Positions 33,965 to 44,552 of a stretch of DNA of 64,000 nt are shown here, in pieces. Position numbers and translations under genes: made by a program. Source of the stretch: Phytophthora sp. 'mugwort' (lineage: Eukaryota > Oomycota > Peronosporomycetes > Peronosporales > Peronosporaceae). How positions within the stretch are numbered: position 1 is the first letter of the stretch; every line of letters starts with the position of its first letter. The notes under the pieces were generated by a model. That model saw nothing but the letters and a program-made list of their open reading frames with translations. It did no database searches and was not told the origin of the DNA. The DNA lies in contig JAUCEF010000006.1 in assembly GCA_033558025.1 (NCBI GenBank), forward strand, positions 2,294,001 to 2,358,000, given 5' to 3'.

Positions 33965-35200
33965 CATTTATATACGTATTAGTTACTTCCACTGCGAATT
34001 TATAGGCAAATGAGAGCCACAGAACGTCAGCCTATAACACGATACGTTTATTTCAAAACTTCGAAAATGTGGATAAATCGCATTTTTGTTTCGCAGGGTC
34101 TCATATCCATGTACTCGAAATCCATTTCTTCCTATAACGAAGCACTATTATGCGAAGTGTAACCGAACGATGGTATGCTATCCCATGCTGCGCTTCTCCT
34201 AATCACGTTTTGTTCATGCCCATGTAACACGTCTCTCTTTCAATACCTTATCGAACGACCCCAGCATGTCTTCTTTAGCATGTCATATTAACAAATGCGC
34301 TCAACCCAGAAGCGCTTGCACAGTCGACCATGACGGAGCCAATGAGTATGAATGCTTTAAACCCGAGAATATATATATCATCATAGCATAAAATCTCCGA
34401 CCTCCGACAGGCATCGACGCGCGCAGACAGTCCTATGTAGTGTAAAGGTTGTGTATTGAGCGTGAAGTTGTGTTTGATGTTAGGTGATCTAAGTCAGGAT
34501 GTGTTAAGCCCAGAGGGCATGCTAGAGGGCAGATTAAAGCAAGTTAGAGGCGGCGCCAGAGGCTCTGAAACGGCCAGTGGACCGAGAGAATGGCAAAAAC
34601 AATTATGACTGTTTTCCAGCCTAAGACAGCCGCGGAGACCTCTACGGCAAATTAGCAAATGAAGCTGAGTCCGAAAATCGGAGGTCACTATTTGGAGGGT
34701 CTGGCCTTTTTTTACGATAATCCCCCCCCCCCCCAGCTAGCAATCGCTTGCACAATACACGTAGTAAACAACCTCAAACACGAGCTTTTATTTAAAAAAA
34801 AACGATTGGCTTCTAGCTACCGCAGATGCATGAGCCGCCTCATTCTTCTTTTCTTCTGCTCGCCCACTGGCCCAACAGTTCGGACTGACTGTATATTTAT
34901 AAGTATGCATGCTTGTGCGATACGCGGTCACCTCTTCTGTTTGGCGTGATGTGATAGCTTGCAACGTTGCTGTTCCACAACGAGGTTAAGCTTTGTGTTC
35001 GGTGCTGTACTCAAATTACATTTTCATGTACTCTGTTGCGAGGTTAACTTTGCTGTTCCATTCGGAGCTTAAACTTAGTGTACACTATGGGGCTACCCAT
35101 GCACCAGCACTTACCTTCTAAAGCTCGTAATACATAAGGCAGCGGCAAGCCTCTAGTTCAAGTGGATCTTTGGCTCCAGGTGGTAGTACGTAACCCCCAT
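33965..35200. other. Uncharacterised, no gene seen
   Basis: It contains a poly-C run at about 34722-34735 and AT-rich sequence. No motif-bearing frame was found. Confidence 0.5.
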
Positions 35201-35213
35201 CTTACGCTTCCAG

Positions 35214-37770
35214 TTAAGCAACTTGTGGACGTAGTGTACCAGTTCGTCCTTGCGTCATTTTTAGCGGTCTGCTCCGAGGTATCGTCATCCGCGTAGGCAG
35301 AAGGCGCAAGCCGCTCCCGTACGCCTTTATGATCGACCCTGCGTTTCTTCCGCTCGGCGAGGGAGGCGATGATGACGTCGATCGCTTCTGGGACAAGGCT
35401 TGAGCAGGCGATAAGCCCCTGGTGACGGATGGCCTCATATGCCCGTAAATCTTGTGCATCTTGCTAGCAGTGATGACGGGGTCTTGAACTCCTTCGCGGA
35501 GCTAACGGTGTTCTTTGTAGGCTTTGACGCGGGCCTGATGGCAGCGATGCGCACCGTCGAGTTTCGAAAGCAAGTGACCAGCAGCAAGACAAGCTTCGAG
35601 ATAAGTTTACATAGCAATGGATGGCGAGGACGACGCGAAGGTAAAAGATGCGTAATCGCGCAGCCGGTATTAACCCAAGAATGTTTGTAGTATGCACAGG
35701 TGCAGGGTCAACAATGCGACCGGGGGCTTGAAATTGCTTGTAGTGTTGGATGAGGGAGTTGAGATGGCCGGCCTTGTGAAGCTTGCGCACGGACTTGAGG
35801 ACGTTCTGAGCTCCGCGGACAGGGGTCTTGTGCTCGAATAGCAAACGACAGCAGCTCTTTCTCAGCCGTTGCTCCAATCTCCAGCACATTGTCTCGGTAC
35901 TGCGGCGACCTCTTGTCAATCACGAAGCCTTTAGCGAGGAACAGCTTCAAGAACGCAGCGACACGCTTGCCGGTTGATCTCGTGTGTTTGGTGGGGCTGT
36001 CGGTCGAACGCCAGATGCGAGGCTTCTGGATGTATAAGGAGAACCAGATATCCTTCAAGTTTGTTGTTGCACCCGTACGGCGCTGTTTGACTGGTGGATC
36101 GTTGATCGAGTTCTCGCTTTTGCCTTTGGTCGTTTCTGGTGCTAGCTGGGCCTTGTTGTAGACTTTAGCTTCCCTCGTAGAAACGCGAGCATCGAGCTTG
36201 TGGTTGATCTGAATAACTGCTCAGCCAAGGCAGCTTATTGAAGTAGCATGGGGTGCTTGGTGATATCGATCATGCTGTCTTGGGACTTGGGTGTGTCGTC
36301 TTGATGAGTGCTCGTGTTACAGATCAGGTATGACGACCAAGCTAGAAGCTCGTTGTTGGAGTGGCCGTTCTCCGTTCTGGTGCATGCTTCCAATCGCTTG
36401 ACAGCACGTCTACCTGCCTTGGGACGTTTCAGGGATGGGTAATGGCGTAGCAGGTAAGCAATGAACATGTCGATAACCCTCCAGTTTACGTTGTACTGCG
36501 CTGTCTTGATCCCGTATGATGCGTTGAATAGCGCCGCTGCGACGGTCCGAATCTTCGTCGGGGTGTCGACGTCGAACGGATTCGCGACAAGAACGAAACG
36601 ACTTGATCGGGATCTCGACCACTTAGGACGCGGGCAACCTTGTAGTCTTCAAACGGTGTGTCGAAGACGTACGCGACGACTTTGTTCGTCACTGCCATGT
36701 TTCACGCCGCCCAGTCAAAAATCCACTTAACACACATGCCGGCTCTATTTGCATGCTGTGCTCGCCGCCTAGAATGGGATGCGATGTCAGACGCTCGGTC
36801 ACGCCAACAGGTTTAACGACTCACTCCAGAACACGGTTGACGTAGCTTGGATGCCCAGGGAAGACTCAGTTGTTTTGCCTTCATCTGAGCGAGATGCTTG
36901 TAGCGGGACCGCAGATCCTGGGTGGTCGATCAAGTCGATAAGAGGCGTAGCAAGAGTCAGAGCGGATTGGGAATTGCTTGAGCTGCAGGAAGCTGATTCA
37001 GCAGCAATGCCGTCGGAAAATCTTGATTCATCAGCGCACGCGCAAGCGCGAGAAGTGGGCACGTGGTGAAATCGCCGTCAGGAAACTGCGAGACCCTGTT
37101 CTTCGGCAGTCTTGATCCGCATAAAGGGCGCGATGAAGATATCGCCCGCGGTGATGGACAAGTTAGCCTTGCGAAGAAGCGTAAGGTTCGACGCACGCCC
37201 GAAAAGGAACCAGAGTAAGCACAGGAACACAGCGTCCTGGTAATTTGCGGAGGTAACAGCAGTCGAATACAGATACACCATCATCTGCTTGTGCACGTTC
37301 TTCGTGCACGCGGGGGCCTTTGTTAATAAGGCTCCCGACTCTCTCTCCAAGCAATAACGTTTCAGAATGTGGCTCTTCTTGAGTAGTGTCTTGTCAATAG
37401 CTGCCCGATGCTGAGGGCTGGTCCAGCGGCCAGTTCTTAGCATGTTGATAGTACTGCGTGACCGAATTTTGAGCTAGCAGCTTGCCATTACGGCCCTCCT
37501 TGAAGGCGCGGTGCATGCCGAACTTGTCCACCACAGCTTCTAGGACGATTGCGGCAAGCTCGAGGTGCATGACCGCTTCCAATTATTCCCAAGTTACGTC
37601 GTCCTCCTCGAGGAACTTCAGAAACGAGCGAGATGCTCACTCGCGAGCAAGCTTAGTCCTGGTCGGTGCGAGGTCGTCCAGGCTCATCTGGCGTCGGGAT
37701 ACCGGAGCTTGGCTGTTATTCGAGAAATGTGCGAAGGATGTATGGGATATCAATAACTTTTGAACGAGGA
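35214..37770 (-). mobile_element. Decayed Crypton (tyrosine recombinase transposon)
   Basis: Pieces read right to left across several frames. The helical N-terminal part is AIVLEAVVDKFGMHRAFKEG then NSVTQYYQHAKNWPLDQ. The core follows: MMVYLYSTAVTSANYQDAVF, FLFGRASNLTLLRKANLSI, DGDFTTCPLLALARALMNQD. Then come VNRVLE-VKPVGVTERLTSH and TNKVVAYVFDTPFEDYKVAR, VLSGRDPDQV. After this comes MFIAYLLRHYPSLKRPKAGR with AVKRLEACTRTENG. This order matches oomycete Crypton recombinases, but the Arg of the HxxR box region is eroded (SHPILGGEH), and stops and frame changes are frequent. Cryptons lack terminal repeats, so ends are not defined. Confidence 0.7.
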
Positions 37771-38228
37771 ACAGTCCAGGTTTTTTTTTTCGCATAGTCG
37801 TGCGAATTTCCAGATTGAGCCCAGGACCAGGTATAACGCATCCGGGACCAGCCAGTACCGGAGTTCAGGGCGTAAGTTTTGGTAGTATGTTACGGTAACA
37901 TAATTTCATAGCCTCTCTGTTCCATAGCAGCTGCTTCTAGCGTCGTGTTTACGTGACATCCTGGGATGAATTGCTCATTTGTTTTATTTTTTGTACAGCA
38001 TAGTCGGTTTGTAGGATCAGGTTCAGGCTGTGTGAGTAAGGATCAACAGGTCTATGAGGCCAACCGATTGTGGTGTGTGCTGGGTATCATGTTCAGATCG
38101 CTCTTGATCCATGGGAGGAGTTCGTGGCGTGCCAGATGTGATTCTCAGGGTATTGACACTTGAGTCATATGCGCATACTGGCATGATCGGTGTTCCAGAT
38201 GTATCGCGCAATCCGTGTAGGCGTAACT

Positions 38229-38312
38229 AGGTTTGTGGCCAGGTTTGCGGCCGGGCGGAGAACCAGGTTTATAACCAGGTTGAGATCCAAGTTTGCATCC
38301 AGGATTGTGGCC
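38229..38312. repeat. Seven 12-bp tandem units coding a Gly-x-x-Pro repeat
   Basis: AGGTTTGTGGCC-type units run without gaps. On the minus strand they read G-x-x-P tetrads (GHNP, GCKL, GSQP, GYKP, GSPP, GRKP, GHKP). The frame stays open on both sides for some distance but has no recognised partner domain. Confidence 0.75.
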
Positions 38313-38369
38313 AATATTGATATAGAAACATATACGTTGCTATGTACTGTTTTTTATGTACTCTCTCTC

Positions 38370-39771
38370 CTACAAACAGACTAAGCATGCTAGATGATCT
38401 GCTACTTTGCCGATAATAGCGCACGTAGGACGCCGTACCGAAACCTGTGCAGGCCGGGGTCGCCGTAAGCGTTCTTTTTTTAGGTTTTCGTCCAGCATGC
38501 GCCACATGAAATTGAGCACATATATTCCACAGCTACTCCGTCCACGACAACCGAACGCATCCATAATCATGAAGCTGCACAGCTGGTAATCGTAACTGCA
38601 ACACACAAAAGCAATGGCAGTTAGCCAAATCCTGTAAATCGAGCTAGGGATCGCCATGAAAACACCCTGATAGAAATCATGCGCTGTACTCTGGAAGTTA
38701 CCATGGTTCTTAACCTGGACAACAACTGGCAATAGTCCTAGGTTTCATCATGGAAGTAGTCCTAAAAACTATTCTAGATTGACAGTTTAACATACCGATT
38801 GGCTTGTGGGTGCAGCGACTAACGCAATCTCCGGGAAGCGCATGAAAAGTCGCCGCATGTGGCTCGTCGTCAACGCAGTTGCTCCAGTTTCACCAGACAG
38901 AGTCTCACTAACACTTGCCGCGTTCCCGTGTTCGGCTCATTAAAATCCATTAAGAACTCCGTCACGGCTACGTCGTCATCAGCTTCGCCACGCAGTACGG
39001 TTGATATCTTGGCCATCAGATTTGCTATGTCCCGACGGGTCACTTTGAACGCTGAATGATCCCAACGTACTCGTAAATCCGCAAGCTTTTGCCACCTGCG
39101 CGAATCATGATACGGAGTTCCTCGATGATGGGTCCACACATCGGCACTTGCCCGTTGTGGAAGTAGCTGTCAAATGCTGTCTGTGTTAGCTGGTGGTTGT
39201 GCGTGTACAACTGATTGTCGGTCTCCACGTTCCACGAGTCTTTCACGTAGACGCTCTCAGTGGTAAATCGGAACGAGCACTGGGTGCTGCGAACCTTCTG
39301 CTGCGGATCAAGTGCTTTTTCCCGATTGCGGCCCGGCCAGTCGTGGGGTGCAGAAACAACGTCGGCGCCAGTGTGGCAGATTGTCAAGGCGATAGCGCAA
39401 AGATCGGCCGTCTTTTACTCGCTTGGACTCTCGGAACTGCCGGTTCCGCTTCGCGACTCTATTCGTTTCCTTCATAACCAAATGGGAGCTGGTCTTCTCA
39501 CTGTAGCGAACGCGATAATCCTCCCAATCATCTCAACTGGCGTGAAAATGGCGGAATTTTCGGCCCTCACGCACACCCTCGCATTCCGCATCCCTCTCCG
39601 AGTCGTCGTTACTGCTTTTTTAGCGCGCTGGGCACGCTCCTCGCGTTCTTCCTCGTTTTCGCTAGCCGTGTCGCTGTCGTCCTCGTCATCAGATGCGCGT
39701 GGGCGCTTCATTGTTGCAGGACAAGGAAAATCTTGAAATGAGATTGGGGGGGGGGGGCGGACGTTTGCCAT
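38370..39771 (-). pseudogene. MULE transposase N-terminal and partial core, broken
   Basis: 39771 starts MANVRPPPPISFQDFPCPAT with an acidic region (DDEDDSDTASENEEEREERA). 39387-39040 has a FAR1/MULE-type finger (STQCSFRFTTESVYVKDSWN, then THNHQLTQTAFDSYF). 39139-38870 continues RRDIANLMAKISTVLRGEAD. 38600 upstream gives YQLCSFMIMDAFG, the catalytic-Asp block. The frames do not join cleanly. Confidence 0.6.
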
Positions 39772-39860
39772 AGCCGTAGAGGAGAGAAAGGGATGAGGGA
39801 AATCAGTGCAAATTTTGGGGTGATGGGCATCGTATTTTATCTGCTCCGCGTATTTTATTT

Positions 39861-39886
39861 TTATCCTGGATAATTATCCAGGATAA
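39861..39886. repeat. Perfect 26-bp palindrome
   Basis: TTATCCTGGATAA followed directly by its inverse, just inside the right end of the MULE. Confidence 0.9.
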
Positions 39887-39925
39887 GACTGGGTAAATCC
39901 TGGACGCGAATTCGCACGACTATGC

Positions 39926-40372
39926 ACAAAAATTCTGGGCAGTAGCTTCTCCGATACCTTTGGGTCTTCCTCCGACCAAATATGTCGGAGGCAATCCGGG
40001 ATCTATCTGGTTAGTCAAAATTGATCGAGTAGATTAATTTGATTCGCTAAAAGAAGAGCTAATACCATGGCAGCTAACGTATTGGTCAATAATACGAATA
40101 GTAAGTTCAAGTATGGTCGGAGATATGACCATCAGAAACCAACGGACAAAAAAATGAATGAGATAATAAAAGGAAACTGCTTGGCAGGATCTTACCGGTG
40201 AATCATGCAATAGCAAATAACTGTTCGTTGCAACGAGAAAGGGCTCCAAGTAGCTACGCTTCATGATGTACGGGTGAGTCTCGACAGGAGTTGTGTCAGA
40301 AGCAAATGCTGTCCCTAGCTAACGATAAATTAACACAGTCAATCACCATACCGACTTCCATATGAAAATAGC
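39926..40372. other. No gene recognised
   Basis: A minus-strand frame at 40264-40034 encodes 76 aa without motifs. It probably belongs to repeat debris. Confidence 0.4.
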
Positions 40373-40467
40373 GGAATTTATTAAGGTCTCAGAGAAGGTA
40401 AATAATAATACTTTTTTTAATTTGTTTATTTTTTTAGTTTACCTTCTCCGAGACCTTCATAAATTCC
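40373..40467. repeat. Foldback with ~30-bp arms
   Basis: GGAATTTATTAAGGTCTCAG(AGAAGGTAAA) at 40373-40402 is mirrored with two differences at 40438-40467 around a T-rich 35-bp loop. It ends 30 bp from the outer edge of the 40.5-41.6 kb inverted-repeat arm. Confidence 0.85.
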
Positions 40468-41094
40468 CTCCTTCCTCGCTTTTTATTTTAAAATGGCTGA
40501 GAGCGGCATCTTGAAGCGCTCAACAAAGCGAATGGTCCTCCTTCTTGTAAGCGGGAGAATTCCCTGAGTAGTAAAACGTGTCTGGTACGCAGTGTTGGTG
40601 CATTGATCGCGTTGACATAGAACTCAGAAACGTGTCGTTAAATGCTAGTGTTGTTTCTAAAAGCTTGCTTCATGCGCGCGTTGATGGCTTGGTCTGCTTC
40701 TGAGTATCCGCTGAGGATCCATCCGTGCACGACAAGCAGACACTTCGTGGAGGTTCATATCGCTCGCATTTCATTTGGTTACCTCTTAGCACCGTTTGAC
40801 GTTCTTCTTCACTGACCAATGCCAACTCCATTGCCTACAACTAAATTTACGAGGAAACAACACACAACCTTGCTCCACAATACGTACGTCTTATTCAATT
40901 TTTCTTTCGCTTTTTTTTTTTCTTCTACTATTGGCACTAAGTCCAGACGCCATCGATTGCATCTCAATACATCGATCCAACCGCGAACACTCTTATTTAT
41001 CACAAGCGTAGCTTCGACTCAGGCTTCACGGGATGATGGCGACGTAGCCTGATCCACTTTACAACACATGAAAGTCATTCGCTAGCTCACGCGT

Positions 41095-41415
41095 TTACTC
41101 GACGTGCACGGGTTTGCTCGTGTCCAGCTCGTTGAAGCGGCGCAGATCCATCGGCTGGTCCAGCAGCGGGATGACGTACGGGTCGAACGTCTTCCAGTAC
41201 GGGTTGCCCAGGTGGTACTTCTGGCTGCTCTCGTGCTCGTAGCGCTCGACGATGCACCACTTGCGCGGGTCCTGGTGGTCCTGCATCACATGCCAGCCCA
41301 CGGTCTCGATATCCTTAGAGTACACTTGGGAAGCCTCGATCAGCTTGTTGCGCAGCTTCTCCTCGACCTCCTTGCCCTCCTTGGCGTACAGGTGAACGAC
41401 GATCGTGTAAACCAT
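41095..41415 (-). CDS. ABM-type small protein, intronless (right pair, inward copy)
   Basis: 106 aa, identical to 43635-43955 and 16088-16408. The start ATG follows an initiator block. It is divergent from 43635-43955 across a 2.2-kb interval. A small ABM-fold dimer is likely; no substrate can be given. Confidence 0.85.
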   Translation of the reverse strand: MVYTIVVHLYAKEGKEVEEKLRNKLIEASQVYSKDIETVGWHVMQDHQDPRKWCIVERYEHESSQKYHLGNPYWKTFDPYVIPLLDQPMDLRRFNELDTSKPVHVE

Positions 41416-41441
41416 TGTGGTTGGCGGGTTGTGAACTTGAC

Positions 41442-41460
41442 AGGAAAATGAAAAGTGAGC
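41442..41460 (-). promoter_or_regulatory. Initiator-like core promoter of the 41.3-kb ABM gene
   Basis: The minus strand reads GCTCACTTTTCATTTTCCT, 26 bp before the ATG. Confidence 0.7.
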
Positions 41461-41605
41461 TCATAAGGGCGGACGGCGGGAGCTTCGTGTCATCCCTCCT
41501 GCTGATGCCTGATGTCGTGCGGGATGTGCGAGAGAGGGGAGGCTTCCGCTTGGATCTTGGACGACATGCGCGCCACGTCATTGAAGTAGCGAGGGACACG
41601 GATAC

Positions 41606-43439
41606 GTCGTGGACAGGAGTTAACTTCAGACTTGAACTTGGGCAAACCTCTTTAAGCTGTAGCCTGCCGGAGCAGATATTTAATTATTAAACTGTTTTGC
41701 GTATGTAAACCTTATTTGTATGTAAAGAGTCCGGCAGACGTAATTCCAAGTGGTGAGGAGAAAAAAATGCATCTAAATTTCAAATCTGAAACGATTTGCC
41801 TCTGATTCATCATCACCTTGAGTCAAGGCTTGACCTCCACACTTGTGCCGAGGTTGTGCCCAGGGTCGACTCGCTGACTCAGCGAGCCCGCGTGACGCTA
41901 AAAGCGGTGGATGGATCTGCGATGCGTGCTATTAAGTCTCTGTCGGCCGAGTTGACGAGATGTCTGTGCATATGGCATCGTAATTTTCATGAAACAAACT
42001 GATTAAGATATCATGTACAATTTCAAACGGTTTTTACGTGTCATTTTTGGTTGCTGTTCATGTTGAAGGCAAACACCGCCTCAGCACGTGCTGTATCCAA
42101 AGCCACGTATGATTCGTAATCTAAGTACACCAGACGGGAGTGATATCTCTGCTGAAGATGAGCTCTCAATGTATTTTATGCGAGTCCGACCGATTCACTT
42201 TGGTTTTGCTAACCATGCCACGAAAGCCTGAAGAAGGCTTTCTTCGACGCTCACCCCAAATTAAAATAAAAGACAGGCGCGGAAACCGCCGCTTTTGTGA
42301 AAGCGGTGTTTCAGCAGCTCCGGCAAAGATGAAAGGACGTCTCTCTTCGTACAGTTGTGTACCAAGACCACTTGGCTGCCTACTTAACAAAAGATCCATT
42401 GAACACGACGAGCTGGAACGACAGTCAACCACGACACAGTCAGTCGTAGCTCAGCTAAGGGCAAGAGTATTCAGAAGAGCGCTCTGAACACTTGTGCATT
42501 CAGTGTAGTGCAATTATTGCATTTGTAGCGTTACATTTATATAATTTTTAACTACATAAATTTCAATTTGGATGCTATCTCTTACTCGTTAAAAACATTT
42601 GATTTGGGAGGTATCAAACTGATTAAAAACAATGTTTTGCCTGTTTTATTGTGTGACAGATCCATACCTAATATATTTAATATAATAAAAATATAACATA
42701 ACGCAAATGTATTACAGCTGACTTTTTATTTGTCCTTGTGTTTCTCTTACATTGGCCCCCGTTAACAATGCCCCGAGTCGAGGCACAGCACCACCACAAG
42801 TAAGCTGCATCGTACAGGTAAGGTGTTCGCAAAAACACGGAAATTCAATTGCTGTTTGGATTTTGCCAAGCTTTTGCAATTCAACTGTTTCACGGAGTCT
42901 GATTTGAGCTCACACATGGCAAACACGGTGTGCACAAGTATGCAAGGCCCTGCTAATAAAACATGTATTATATAATACGTAAAATGCAGGGACTTGCAGT
43001 TATATTGGCAGCAAAAGGAGCAAAAGCCCGGATAGAGAAAATATGTATAACTTTAGAATCCTTGAAAAGCACAACGACGATTGGCTAGGCGACATCAATT
43101 AAAATGTCTATTGTATACGATTGGCTAGGCGACATCAATTAAAATGTCTATTGTATTCTATATGCACTCAACCCAGTGCGGCCCAGTGTACCGCGAGGAG
43201 CGTAGCCGCAGCAAACCCGCGCGCGGCGTCCGCGAAGCAGGGTTGCGCTGTATTTGCAGAGGCGGGCCCAGCGACGAGCTACTGCTCGAGCCGAACATTG
43301 CACGTGCAATCTCAGCCAAGTGAAGCGCGGTTACCTTTGTCGTGAATTTGTATTAATTGAGCCTCATGTAATCCCTCTCATACAAAACATATAGTAAGTG
43401 ATGGGCACCATATGTGTATTTAAGTCAACCACATACCGT
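41606..43439. other. Spacer between the right head-to-head ABM genes
   Basis: No convincing gene. 41608-41850 resembles, inverted, the upstream region of the gene at 16088. 42825-43020 resembles 15270-15450 in direct orientation. The remaining frames (such as 42140-42487) have no motif. Confidence 0.55.
43077..43156. repeat. 40-bp perfect tandem duplication
   Basis: ACGATTGGCTAGGCGACATC(AATTAAAATGTCTATTGTAT) occurs twice head to tail in the spacer. Confidence 0.95.
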
Positions 43440-43589
43440 TGCGTATCCATGCGTCCACCTCCCTTGCTACTTCAATGACGACGCCTTCCAAGATCCAAGC
43501 GGAAGCCTCCCGTCTCTCGCACGTCCCGAATGGCATCAGCAGGAGGAATGACACGAAGCGAAGCCACATCCCGCCGCCTGCCCTTATGA

Positions 43590-43608
43590 GCTCACTTTTC
43601 ATTTTCCT
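43590..43608 (+). promoter_or_regulatory. Initiator-like core promoter of the 43.8-kb ABM gene
   Basis: GCTCACTTTTCATTTTCCT, 26 bp before the ATG, identical to the mirrored copy. Confidence 0.7.
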
Positions 43609-43634
43609 GTCAAGTTCACAACCCGCCAACCACA

Positions 43635-43955
43635 ATGGTTTACACGATCGTCGTTCACCTGTACGCCAAGGAGGGCAAGGAGGTCGAGGAGAAGCTGCGC
43701 AACAAGCTGATCGAGGCTTCCCAAGTGTACTCTAAGGATATCGAGACCGTGGGCTGGCATGTGATGCAGGACCACCAGGACCCGCGCAAGTGGTGCATCG
43801 TCGAGCGCTACGAGCACGAGAGCAGCCAGAAGTACCACCTGGGCAACCCGTACTGGAAGACGTTCGACCCGTACGTCATCCCGCTGCTGGACCAGCCGAT
43901 GGATCTGCGCCGCTTCAACGAGCTGGACACGAGCAAACCCGTGCACGTCGAGTAA
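43635..43955 (+). CDS. ABM-type small protein, intronless (right pair, outward copy)
   Basis: 106 aa, identical to the mirrored gene at 41095-41415 and to 16088-16408. Start chosen as for the paralogues. Transcribed toward the intron-containing copy at 45.7 kb. Function unknown beyond the ABM-like fold. Confidence 0.85.
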   Translation: MVYTIVVHLYAKEGKEVEEKLRNKLIEASQVYSKDIETVGWHVMQDHQDPRKWCIVERYEHESSQKYHLGNPYWKTFDPYVIPLLDQPMDLRRFNELDTSKPVHVE

Positions 43956-44552
43956 ACGCGTGAGCTAGCGAATGACTTTCATGTGTTGTAAAGTGGATCA
44001 GGCTACGTCGCCATCATCCCGTGAAGCCTGAGTCGAAGCTACGCTTGTGATAAATAAGAGTGTTCGCGGTTGGATCGATGTATTGAGATGCAATCGATGG
44101 CGTCTGGACTTAGTGCCAATAGTAGAAGAAAAAAAAAAAGCGAAAGAAAAATTGAATAAGACGTACGTATTGTGGAGCAAGGTTGTGTGTTGTTTCCTCG
44201 TAAATTTAGTTGTAGGCAATGGAGTTGGCATTGGTCAGTGAAGAAGAACGTCAAACGGTGCTAAGAGGTAACCAAATGAAATGCGAGCGATATGAACCTC
44301 CACGAAGTGTCTGCTTGTCGTGCACGGATGGATCCTCAGCGGATACTCAGAAGCAGACCAAGCCATCAACGCGCGCATGAAGCAAGCTTTTAGAAACAAC
44401 ACTAGCATTTAACGACACGTTTCTGAGTTCTATGTCAACGCGATCAATGCACCAACACTGCGTACCAGACACGTTTTACTACTCAGGGAATTCTCCCGCT
44501 TACAAGAAGGAGGACCATTCGCTTTGTTGAGCGCTTCAAAATGCAGCTCTCA

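Larger units (their letters stand above)
37792..39925. mobile_element. Mutator-like element with 17-bp inverted ends
   Basis: GCATAGTCGTGCGAATT at 37792-37808 is exactly mirrored at 39909-39925, and similarity continues outward through T-rich sequence to CCAG and inward to CCAGG words. The interior carries MULE-type coding sequence on the minus strand. I could not find a clear 9-bp duplication outside the ends. Confidence 0.65.
40498..41605 (+). repeat. Left arm of the 41-44 kb inverted duplication
   Basis: The segment is the reverse complement of 43440-44552. Between 40796 and 41451 mirrored coordinates always add to 85050, meaning no net insertion or deletion there; encoded frames on both strands are identical. 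Similarity fades with small indels toward both edges. Confidence 0.9.
43440..44552 (-). repeat. Right arm of the 41-44 kb inverted duplication
   Basis: Mirror of 40498-41605. It includes the gene, its promoter and ~600 bp of 3' flank. The arms begin to differ near 44540 and near 43590. Confidence 0.9.

Noticed and set aside
37776..39935. 9-bp target duplication for the MULE at 37.8-39.9 kb
   Set aside because: The ends are T-rich and ambiguous; no exact 9-bp match flanks them.
40796..41052. 71- and 77-codon frames mirrored at 43998-44254
   Set aside because: They are duplicated only because the palindrome arms are identical; low-complexity Phe/Ser-rich translation and no start context.
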